Positions 1-5,987 of a stretch of 9,496 nt of DNA are shown piece by piece. Made by a program: the position numbers and the translations under genes. Origin of the DNA: Candidatus Cloacimonadota bacterium (GTDB lineage Bacteria > Hydrothermota > E44-bin80); contig SOKM01000121.1 of assembly GCA_004375785.1 (NCBI GenBank), positions 1-9,496 of the forward strand. The letters run 5' to 3'. Below the pieces are notes generated by a model. That model did not search any database and was not told where the DNA came from. It saw only the letters and a program-made list of their open reading frames with translations. The number at the start of each line of letters is the position of its first letter. Positions within the stretch are counted from its first letter, which is position 1.

Positions 1-130
1 GATAGACCTTAAAACCGGAATCCGCAAGGTCGAGTGATGCCTGTATGCCTCCAATACCTCCACCAATGACGGCAACAGCGCCAATCTTTTTACTCAAAAA
101 CTTCCTGCTCCTCTGACCCTCTTCTTTCAT
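1..130 (-). CDS. hdrA: Third HdrA-like flavoprotein, N-terminal fragment (runs off the window)
   Basis: Only the first 43 codons are inside the window. The start is the ATG at 130-128, which overlaps the TGA stop of the upstream MvhD-type gene (ATGA arrangement), so translation is probably coupled. After a basic lead of about 15 residues comes the FAD-binding Rossmann motif AVIGGGIGGIQASLDLA (about residues 20-36). It matches the N-termini of the other two HdrA proteins here (VVGGGIGGVQASLDLA and VIGGGIAGIQASLDLA). The start therefore corresponds to an HdrA lacking the N-terminal HCG domain, like the N-half proteins in this operon. The CSxC/CSxU motif expected near residue 70-75 lies outside the window, so it is unknown whether this copy uses Cys or Sec. 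Family assignment is good; full length and domain content cannot be judged. Confidence 0.85.
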   Translation of the reverse strand, partial: MKEEGQRSRKFLSKKIGAVAVIGGGIGGIQASLDLADSGFKVY

Positions 131-891
131 AGCACCTTATACAATGGAACTCTCTCTTCAACCCTATCAACGTCGATGAGATTATTTTTTCTCAGGTGAG
201 AAAGATGAGATAAGACAATGTCAGGGGACACATTGATTTTTTCAGATAATTTGACACATGAACTTGTATTTTCTCTCAAACATAAAAGAATCGATTGACG
301 TACAAATTCAGTATTTACGGTATCCTCAATAATTTTTTCTATCTCTTCCTGAGGTATTTTTTCATTATAAACGTTTCCTTCTTCCATCATTTTTTGTATC
401 TTTGCAACAACTGCCCTGATTCTGTATCCTGATGCAGTGGAAATCAGCGAGTCAATTGCTCTCTTTATTTTTTCACCTTTCTCTTTCGATTTAATCGGCG
501 TAGGTCCGAGAGATTTCACCTTATCGGTAAACTCTTTTACCGCTTCTATGTATTTTGTTCCTTCTGCAGATGATATGAATCTCATCTCCAATCGTTCGGT
601 AGACATACCTATCTTCTCAATCATTCTCTTTGTCAAATCAACTTTCCACCTTGCATGCAGATTACCGGTTATGTAATGACACTCACCAAGTCGGCAACCG
701 ATTACCATAACACCATCAGCACCATGCTTAAATGCCTTGAGCAGGTAGGTGGGGTCAACCTGACCTGTGCAGAGCACACGTATTGTTCTTGTATTTGTCG
801 GATACTGAAACCTTGACACACCTGCCAGGTCTGCTGCTGCATACCCTCACCAGGTGCACAAAAACGCAATGATTTTCGGCTCAAAAACCAT
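127..891 (-). CDS. mvhD: Selenocysteine-containing MvhD-type iron-sulfur protein with C-terminal winged-helix-like extension (UGA at 849-847 read as Sec15)
   Basis: MvhD/FrhD-family proteins carry one [2Fe-2S] cluster and relay electrons from an oxidoreductase to HdrA. Read from the ATG at 891, the protein is 254 aa and begins MVFEPKIIAFLCTW-U-GYAAADLAG, with an in-frame TGA as codon 15. The Cys paralogue at 5464-5952 reads FACNWC-SYAGADLAG, so the TGA sits exactly on the second Cys of the CxxC motif. The other family cysteines are present: Cys41, and Cys66/Cys71 in GCRLGECHY. The strong Shine-Dalgarno at 908-901 belongs to the ATG at 891. The downstream GTG at 819 would delete the CxxU motif. 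Residues 1-128 or so form the MvhD core. Residues 129-190 look helical and charged. Residues 195-254 resemble a winged helix-turn-helix (LSEKINVSPDIVLSHLSHLR). A 19-nt SECIS-like hairpin follows the UGA. Selenocysteine-containing MvhD homologues are known in sulfate-reducing bacteria and methanogens (VhuD), and BamF is a related bacterial protein. Confidence 0.9.
816..834 (-). promoter_or_regulatory. SECIS-like hairpin for Sec15 of the MvhD-type gene
   Basis: On the coding strand the 19 nt can pair as three base pairs (one G-U), a G-G mismatch, three base pairs (A-U, C-G, C-G), and a UGGCA loop. The loop could close one pair further to GGC. The GG of the loop lies about 20 nt after the UGA, inside the range of bacterial SECIS elements, where a loop guanine is read by SelB. 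This is a hand-folded structure. No free energy was computed. Confidence 0.6.
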
Positions 892-900
892 ATTCCAGAT

Positions 901-908
901 CCCTCCTC
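901..908 (-). promoter_or_regulatory. Strong ribosome binding site that fixes the MvhD-type start at 891
   Basis: The coding strand reads GAGGAGGG, with 9 nt to the ATG at 891. It is the best Shine-Dalgarno match in the operon. It decides the start: a ribosome initiating here meets the in-frame UGA at codon 15, so the site supports readthrough as selenocysteine rather than initiation at the internal GTG at 819. Confidence 0.85.
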
Positions 909-917
909 AAAATGGAT

Positions 918-1047
918 GTCATTGCGAGTTCTTCTTCCTGCTATGCTTTTGCGAAGCAATCCCATAATTACTTTCTGTAAATATGAGATTGCCATTCTTC
1001 GCTTCGCTCAGGACAGGCTCCACTGAATGCATAGGGCTCGCAATGAC
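918..1047. repeat. Palindromic intergenic repeat (MITE/REP-like), about 130 bp
   Basis: The ends are perfect 11-bp inverted repeats: GTCATTGCGAG at 918-928 and CTCGCAATGAC at 1037-1047. Inside them GCGAAGCAATC (951-961) faces GATTGC (987-992) and CTTCGC (998-1003), giving a second, interrupted stem. It fills most of the 181-nt gap between the HdrA C-half and the Sec-MvhD gene. No coding potential is seen. Sequences of the form CATTGCGAG...GAAGCAATC are common dispersed repeats in genomes of several anaerobic bacterial phyla (from memory). There is no U-run after it on the transcribed strand, so it is not an obvious terminator. Confidence 0.8.
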
Positions 1048-1072
1048 GGGTTTTACTGAGTGTTTACATTTT

Positions 1073-2764
1073 TTATGTTTTTACCTCCTCAAATGCTGCT
1101 TTGAGTTGTGCAGAAAATTGTTCGTCCTTATAGTGTTTTATATCGATTGCCTGCTCGGGACAGTTTGATGCACATATTCCGCACCCCTTACATATAACTT
1201 CAGTTACTTTAGCCTTTTTTGTCTCAGGGTCCTTCGTTATAGCAGCGTAAGGACAGTTCTCCTCACATATGCCACATCCAGTGCATTTTTCTTCATCAAC
1301 ATAAGAAATGATGGGTTCTACAGTTACTTTAAGGTTCAGAAGAGGTATTGCAGCCTTCGATGTAGCACCTAATGCCTGCGAGATAGACTCAGTTATATCG
1401 GCAGGCCAGTGTGCACATCCACAGATAAAAACCCCGTCTGTTGCAAATTCGAGAGGACGTAACTTTACATGCGCTTCTAAGAAGAACCCATGTTCATCAA
1501 CAGGGACTTTCAATTTCTGGGAAAGTTTTTTAACATCAGAATGAGCAATCAGTGGTGTTGAGAGAACGACGAGGTCAAACGGGATTTCAATATTTCTGCC
1601 CAGCAGTTCGTGGTGGACACTGACAAATTTCTTTTTCTTATCAACTGAGGGTGGTTTTTCTTTACTGTATCTAATAAACTTGACACCCGCCTTTTTTGCC
1701 TCTCTTAATTCATCCTCATAGTCTGTTCCGTATGTTTGAAGGTCTCTGTAAAGAATTGTTACCTCAGCATCTTTGTTTGCTTTCTTGAGTAACATTCCGT
1801 TCTTTATAGCTGTCATACAACAGATGCGAGAGCAGTATATCCTTTCAGGAACCCTTGAACCAGCGCACTGAATCATTACAACTTTTTTCTCCTTCAACCC
1901 TTTTATTAGTCTATTCTCGAGCTGTATTTGCGTTATTACATTCTTTCCATCATAATTAAATAAGCTCTTACCCTTAGAGACTTTCTTTGGTTTATAGGTC
2001 AGAGCACCGGTTGCGAGAATAATGGTTCCTACCTTATAATCTTTTTCTTTTTTTCCCTCTTTGATTATTACATTATAATTGCCAATATAACCTTCTATAT
2101 CTTTAATTTCTGAAGAGGTAAGAATCTCTACATTTTTGAATTTCTTCAGTGTCTTAATCCTCTTATCAAGGAATTCTCTCGCATCTTCTCCAGTTGGGTA
2201 GAGTTTATAAAGGTCGTTGAGCATACCACCGAGTTCTTTCTCTCTTTCAGCAAGTATAACCTTAAGCCCCATACTTCCAAGTGCAGTTGCTGCAGTGATG
2301 CCTGAAATTCCTCCTCCTATTACAAGTGCAGAAGGTATAACCTCTACCTCTGTCATCTCTCCTGGTTCGAGAAGAGCTACCCGAGCAACACCCATTCGCA
2401 CGAGTTCCTTTGCCTTTTGCGTTGCCAGTTCCCTTTCCTGCATATGTACCCATGAGCAGTGTTCACGAATATTTACGAACTCGAAAAGGAATTGATTTAA
2501 TCCCTCATCTTCGCAGGCAGCCCTAAAGACGGGTTCATGTGTTCTGGGTGTACAGGCTGCTACCACAACCCTGTTAAGGTTATGTTCCCGTATTGAATCT
2601 TTTATCGTCTGGGTGCCTGATTCCGAGCAGGAGTAAAGGTTATGTCTGGCGAAGACCACACCAGGCAGACCTTTTGCATATTCAGCCACTGCTGGCACAT
2701 CAATAAAGCCAGCAATGTTCGACCCACATTTACAAACAAATACTCCAATTCTTAATTCGTTCAT
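1073..2764 (-). CDS. hdrA: HdrA-like flavin/iron-sulfur protein, C-terminal half as a separate gene
   Basis: This 563-aa protein matches the second half of the fused HdrA at 5988-9056. Residues 1-130 are the HdrA N-terminal domain, with the CKCGSNI motif (Cys11, Cys13), Cys46, and AACTPRTHEP around Cys71. A Rossmann/FAD motif LVIGGGISGITAATALG starts near residue 148. The motif VVMIQCAGSR, followed by a YCSRICC cluster motif, lies mid-protein. Residues 488-563 are a C-terminal ferredoxin domain with two CxxCxxCxxxC sets (Cys494/497/500/504 and Cys525/528/531/535), the likely route to free ferredoxin. I chose the ATG at 2764, one nucleotide after the TAA stop of the HdrA N-half, because MNELRIGVFVCKCG is where homology begins. 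The open frame extends further upstream, but that part is out-of-frame sequence of the N-half gene. No good Shine-Dalgarno is present, so translation is probably coupled to the upstream gene. The product is expected to be soluble: no signal peptide or membrane segment is seen. Confidence 0.92.
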   Translation of the reverse strand: MNELRIGVFVCKCGSNIAGFIDVPAVAEYAKGLPGVVFARHNLYSCSESGTQTIKDSIREHNLNRVVVAACTPRTHEPVFRAACEDEGLNQFLFEFVNIREHCSWVHMQERELATQKAKELVRMGVARVALLEPGEMTEVEVIPSALVIGGGISGITAATALGSMGLKVILAEREKELGGMLNDLYKLYPTGEDAREFLDKRIKTLKKFKNVEILTSSEIKDIEGYIGNYNVIIKEGKKEKDYKVGTIILATGALTYKPKKVSKGKSLFNYDGKNVITQIQLENRLIKGLKEKKVVMIQCAGSRVPERIYCSRICCMTAIKNGMLLKKANKDAEVTILYRDLQTYGTDYEDELREAKKAGVKFIRYSKEKPPSVDKKKKFVSVHHELLGRNIEIPFDLVVLSTPLIAHSDVKKLSQKLKVPVDEHGFFLEAHVKLRPLEFATDGVFICGCAHWPADITESISQALGATSKAAIPLLNLKVTVEPIISYVDEEKCTGCGICEENCPYAAITKDPETKKAKVTEVICKGCGICASNCPEQAIDIKHYKDEQFSAQLKAAFEEVKT

Positions 2765-2765
2765 T

Positions 2766-4130
2766 TTATGAACTCGTGGTATCGGACTGCGTCCTTGCTG
2801 GCGTCTCCTGCGAGCGAAGCTGTCCTGATTGTTTTCTCTCCAACAAAACAACATTCGCTGCCCTCTGTGCTGCTGCTGATGCCTGGGCAACGCATTCAGG
2901 AATATCAAGAGGAGCCTGGCAGTATCCGGCTGCGAATATCCCTGATTTCGTTGTATCCGTTGGTGTAAATGGGTCTGTCTTGAAAAACTTGTACTCATCA
3001 AGTTCAACACCAAGCACTTTTGCAAGTCCAGATACGTCTTTACGTGGAACGAGTGCTGTGGCAAGCACGACCAGGTCAACCTTCTTGCTTTTTACCATTC
3101 TGGATTTTGTATCCTCATACCATATAACTGGGTTTTGTTCCTCATCTTCTGTTATCTCAGCCACCCTTGACCTTATATACTTTATTCCGTATTCTTCCTC
3201 GCCTCGTTTTATATATTTTTGAAAACCCTTACCAAATGCCCTGAAATCGGTATAGAAAATAGTTGATTGTGCTCTGGGGTTATGCTCCCTCGCAAGCATT
3301 GCCTCCTTTGTTGCATGCATGCAGCAAACGCTCGAACAGAATCTGTTATCCTTTAATGAACGTGAACCAACACACTGAATATACCCTATTACCTCTGCAT
3401 GCTTCTCATCAGAAGGTCTTAACAGTTCACCTTTTTTCGGACCAAAAGCACATATAAGCCTTTCGTACTCTAAAGAGGTTATGACATTCTTATATTTTCC
3501 ATATCCATACTGCGAGAGATGGGTTGGGTCATACATATCAAATCCAGTTGCAACGATGATAGCTCCAGGATGCAAAGTAATCGTTTCGTCCTTCTGTTCA
3601 AAATCTATTGCCTTCTTTTCACAGAATTTTTCACAGACCTTACACTTCCCAGTGGCAAAATAGATACAATTCTCCGTATCAATAGTAACTACTGCTGGAA
3701 TTCCCTGAGGAAAGTAGAGATATATTGCTTTTCTTTTATCAAGCCCTAATTCAAACTCATTTGGCACTTTCTTTGGGCATTTCTCAACACACTTCCCACA
3801 GGAAGTGCATTCCTTCTCATCTACATACCTTGCTTTTTTAAGCACTTTAACCGTGAAATTTCCTGCCTTTCCAGTGACAGATTTTACTTCACTGTAAGCG
3901 AGCAGGTTTATATTCGGATGCCGACCGGCTTCCAGCATTTTTGGTGCAAGGATTCATATTGAACAATCATTGGTCGGGAATGTCTTGTCAAGTTGAGCCA
4001 TTCTTCCACCAATAGAGGGCAGTTTCTCAACAAGATGGACAGTAATTCCCACCTCTGCAAGGTCCAGAGAAGCTTGAATCCCGGCTATGCCTCCTCCAAT
4101 TACAATAACTTCTTTACTTCTTTTTGTCAT
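2766..4130 (-). CDS. hdrA: Selenocysteine-containing HdrA-like N-half flavoprotein (UGA at 3956-3954 read as Sec59)
   Basis: Read through the UGA, this is a 454-aa protein. It has an FAD Rossmann motif (VIVIGGGIAGIQASLDLA, about residues 8-25), then TFPTNDCSI-U-ILAPKMLEAGRHPN around residue 59. An inserted ferredoxin domain has Cys108/111/114/118 and Cys155/163/166/170. The IQCVGSR motif (Cys253) and CSSVCC (Cys265/269/270) follow, then the FAD-domain end IFAAGYCQAPLDIPECVAQAS. The paralogue at 5988-9056 reads NDCSMC-ILSPK, so the UGA replaces its Cys62. Homology is continuous on both sides of the UGA with no frameshift, which argues against a pseudogene. The ATG at 4130 is preceded by a purine-rich AAGAAGAG; a GTG at 4157 is in frame but less likely. 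It lacks the HCG domain and C-terminal ferredoxin, which are encoded by the next gene 1 nt downstream. The tail (about residues 430-454, rich in Gln, Thr and Ser) does not match the fused paralogue. Sec-containing HdrA is known from Methanococcales and some bacteria. Confidence 0.9.
3915..3934 (-). promoter_or_regulatory. SECIS-like hairpin for Sec59 of the HdrA N-half
   Basis: On the coding strand the 20 nt fold as U-G, G-C, G-C, A-U, an A-A mismatch, G-C, C-G, C-G, closing a GGUC tetraloop. E. coli fdhF SECIS also presents GGUC in its apical loop. The loop begins about 27 nt after the UGA, within the bacterial range. The overlapping alternative stem AUGC/GCAU extends the pairing potential. 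Folded by hand only. Confidence 0.65.
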
Positions 4131-4165
4131 TTTTTCTCTTCTTAAACATTTGCACACAGATATTC

Positions 4166-4196
4166 ACCCCATTAGATAATAAATATCTAACGGGGT
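4166..4196 (-). other. Strong intergenic hairpin upstream of the Sec-HdrA gene
   Basis: ACCCCATTAGATA (4166-4178) pairs with TATCTAACGGGGT (4184-4196) around a 5-nt loop. The single irregular pair (4171/4191) becomes a G-U wobble in minus-strand RNA, so the stem is complete in the operon transcript. No U-run follows on that strand, so a rho-independent terminator is unlikely. It could be an mRNA stabiliser, a processing site, or part of a dispersed repeat. It lies about 36 nt before the HdrA start. Confidence 0.65.
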
Positions 4197-4208
4197 AAAC
4201 AGAAAAAA

Positions 4209-4325
4209 CAGATTTTCGCAGATACATATCAATGTAAAAAGCTTTACTACTTATTTTCTGTGTCATTTCTTTATACTTATACATAATATCTGTGTTTATC
4301 CTTCTAATCTGTGCGAATCTGTGTG
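4209..4325. repeat. Intergenic repeat with inverted ends, overlapping the 3' end of the HdrCB gene
   Basis: CAGATTTTCGCAGAT at 4209-4223 faces a diverged inverted copy, AATCTGTGCGAATCTGTG, at 4306-4323, with a further ATATCTGTGTTTAT at 4286-4299. A similar CAGATTA/TAATCTG unit occurs at the right end of the window (9455-9476). Repeats of this 'cacagatt...cgcagatt' type are widespread in environmental bacterial genomes (from memory). The stop codon and last residues of the HdrCB fusion (HTDSHRLEG) lie inside it. Confidence 0.5.
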
Positions 4326-5477
4326 CTTCTTTTTGCTTTTCATCGTTTCTGCGATTAGTGTTGTTATATCCATTAGTTTTATTTTATAATCTTCATCATC
4401 CCCACTTAATGCGCAACTGAAATGTATATAACATTTGGGGCAGGCAGTTATGAGAACCTCTGCCCCTGTTTTTTCTGCCTGTCCAAGCCTGACATGCTGT
4501 ATTCTCTTTGTATAATTTGTGCAGCTGACCCAGGCAGATGGACCACAGCAGATAGAATTCTCTCTCTCTCTCTCAATAGGTAGAAGTTCAGTTTCAGGAA
4601 TACTCTTAATGATATTCCTTGGTTCATCGTATAGACCAAGACCCCTACCGAGTATGCATGGGTCCTGATATGTAAACTTCTTAATAGATGAAGAATCGAG
4701 TTCAAGTTTCCCCTTTTTTACTGCTTCCTCAACTAATTGGGTGATATGAATGAACTCAACATCGGTCTTTCCAAGATATTCTGGATAGATTTCCTTCAGT
4801 GTCTCCAGGCATTCGGGGCAGGTAAAGACAACCTTTTCTGCACCACTTTCTTTGAGCATCTTCGTATTAATCTTTGCAAGTTTCAGAAAATTTTCCTCAT
4901 CACCATTGAAAAGTAAGTCCCTACCACAGCACACTTCACTATTGTTCACAACAGGTTCGATACCCAACTTGTTTAATATCTTAACTGCATTTCCTGCAGT
5001 TTCAAGTGGATGGATATTAAGATATTCAAAAATTACTTCAAAATACGGAAGGCAACCAGTGAAATATAAGAACTTACCTTTCTTTGAAACCTTTAGTTCC
5101 TTGCCAATCCATTCTGTCCTCTTTTGAGTGTTTCCTTGAGTCATAATCTCCATTGATTTCTGAATTATACGATTGTGCGAATAGTTAAGTTTCTCATTAT
5201 GTTTTCGTATCTCTTTTCTTGAAAGTTTTATAAATTCATCGTATTTGACATCAGAGGGACATCGCTTCGAACAGAGACCGCAAACAAGGCAGGACCAGAT
5301 ATTTTCATCCTTTTTTATCTCATCAAAATAACCAAGAACCATTTTTTCAACGTTGAGTCTGGGTGAGTAGTTAACATTTACCCTTGAAACAGGGCAGCTT
5401 CCAGTACACTCTCCGCAGTCAATACAGAGGTATGAATTTGTTTTTTTGATTATTTCGTCAATACTATTTTTTGCCAT
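4296..5477 (-). CDS. hdrCB: HdrC-HdrB fusion: ferredoxin domain plus two CCG (non-cubane cluster) domains
   Basis: In heterodisulfide reductase, HdrC passes electrons through two [4Fe-4S] clusters to HdrB, whose CCG domains hold non-cubane [4Fe-4S] clusters that reduce disulfides or another acceptor. This 393-aa protein joins both parts. The HdrC-like ferredoxin has CIDCGECTGSC (Cys18/21/24/28) and CLVCGLCSKRC (Cys63/66/69/73). The first CCG domain has Cys142, Cys183-184 and CPEC 220/223. The second has Cys274, Cys310-311, Cys319 and CPKC 346/349, giving CX35CCX34CX2C, close to the HdrB consensus. Both CCG domains look intact. It overlaps the end of the MvhD gene by 14 nt (5464-5477), with AAAGAG before the ATG, so the two are co-translated. 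No membrane segments, so it is soluble, unlike HdrE-linked HdrD. The last residues are repeat-derived. BamD-type proteins of benzoyl-CoA reductase have the same general architecture. The true acceptor cannot be told from the sequence. Confidence 0.93.
   Translation of the reverse strand: MAKNSIDEIIKKTNSYLCIDCGECTGSCPVSRVNVNYSPRLNVEKMVLGYFDEIKKDENIWSCLVCGLCSKRCPSDVKYDEFIKLSRKEIRKHNEKLNYSHNRIIQKSMEIMTQGNTQKRTEWIGKELKVSKKGKFLYFTGCLPYFEVIFEYLNIHPLETAGNAVKILNKLGIEPVVNNSEVCCGRDLLFNGDEENFLKLAKINTKMLKESGAEKVVFTCPECLETLKEIYPEYLGKTDVEFIHITQLVEEAVKKGKLELDSSSIKKFTYQDPCILGRGLGLYDEPRNIIKSIPETELLPIERERENSICCGPSAWVSCTNYTKRIQHVRLGQAEKTGAEVLITACPKCYIHFSCALSGDDEDYKIKLMDITTLIAETMKSKKKHTDSHRLEG
4560..4574. repeat. 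CT dinucleotide tract inside the HdrCB gene
   Basis: Fifteen nucleotides of alternating C and T (GA on the coding strand) encode the ERERE stretch, residues 303-307, just before the Cys310-Cys311 pair of the second CCG domain. The reading frame is open as sequenced. Loss or gain of one GA unit would shift the frame and remove the cluster ligands after it. Confidence 0.8.
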
Positions 5478-5952
5478 GTTTCTCTTTTTTTAAGTTCGTA
5501 ATCTCTTCAGTGAATTCTCGTGCAACAGTAGCAAATTTTTGCCCCTCTGCAGCAGAGATAAGTTCAAACCGCAGTCTTCGCCCATCCATTCCAAGTAGGT
5601 GCATTAATTTTCTCGTGGTTTCCACTACCTTTTCAGCCTTTCTGCTACCGCTAATGTAGTGACAATCTTCAAAATGGCATCCGCTCACAATAACACCGTC
5701 AGCGCCATCTGTAAGTGCATCCAGTATAAAGGTTGGAGTAATCCTTCCAGCGCACATTACTCTTATGAGCCTTAAAGAGGGTGGGTACTGAAATCTGCTT
5801 ACACCTGCCAGATCAGCGCCAGCATAAGAACACCAATTACATGCAAAGGTGATGATTTTAGGGTACTGTAACTTCTTAGTCTTCTTTTTTATCTTCTTTG
5901 CTTTAGTCATTTTTGCCTTTGTTATCTTTGCATTTGTTTTCTTTTTTTTCAT
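5464..5952 (-). CDS. mvhD: MvhD-type [2Fe-2S] electron-transfer subunit, cysteine form, with Lys-rich N-terminus
   Basis: MvhD relays electrons from a hydrogenase, formate dehydrogenase or other donor to HdrA. From the ATG at 5952 the product is 162 aa. Residues 1-27 are an unusual stretch made mostly of Lys, Ala and Thr; the family core begins at YPKIITFACNWCSYAGADLAGVSRFQYP (Cys38, Cys41). Further family cysteines are Cys67 in VMCAGR and Cys92/Cys97 in SGCHFEDCHY. It is the Cys counterpart of the Sec-containing MvhD at 127-891 and lacks that protein's C-terminal extension. It lies 35 nt after the fused HdrA and overlaps the HdrCB fusion by 14 nt. No clear Shine-Dalgarno precedes 5952. The ATG at 5910 (Met15) is an alternative start that would drop about half of the Lys-rich lead, so the exact N-terminus is uncertain; the family call is not. 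Confidence 0.92.
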   Translation of the reverse strand: MKKKKTNAKITKAKMTKAKKIKKKTKKLQYPKIITFACNWCSYAGADLAGVSRFQYPPSLRLIRVMCAGRITPTFILDALTDGADGVIVSGCHFEDCHYISGSRKAEKVVETTRKLMHLLGMDGRRLRFELISAAEGQKFATVAREFTEEITNLKKEKHGKK

Positions 5953-5987
5953 TCTATTTTCTAATTGCTATTTTCTGTTTGCTGCCT

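Noticed and set aside
702..995. 97-aa minus-strand open frame over the MvhD start and the repeat
   Set aside because: It runs in a different frame across the palindromic repeat and the MvhD N-terminus and shows no recognisable domain.
2765..3079. Upstream extension of the HdrA C-half frame
   Set aside because: It overlaps the end of the HdrA N-half out of frame and has no homology to HdrA. Homology begins at the ATG at 2764.
2766..4157. HdrA N-half as a pseudogene broken by a nonsense mutation
   Set aside because: The stop is UGA, it lies exactly on a conserved cysteine, a SECIS-like hairpin follows, and the same situation recurs in the MvhD gene. The rest of the frame is intact.
4166..4196. 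Rho-independent terminator
   Set aside because: No U-run follows the stem in either direction, and the genes on both sides point the same way and belong together.
5464..5477. Frameshift between the MvhD and HdrCB genes
   Set aside because: Both proteins are complete. The 14-nt overlap is a normal coupled arrangement.
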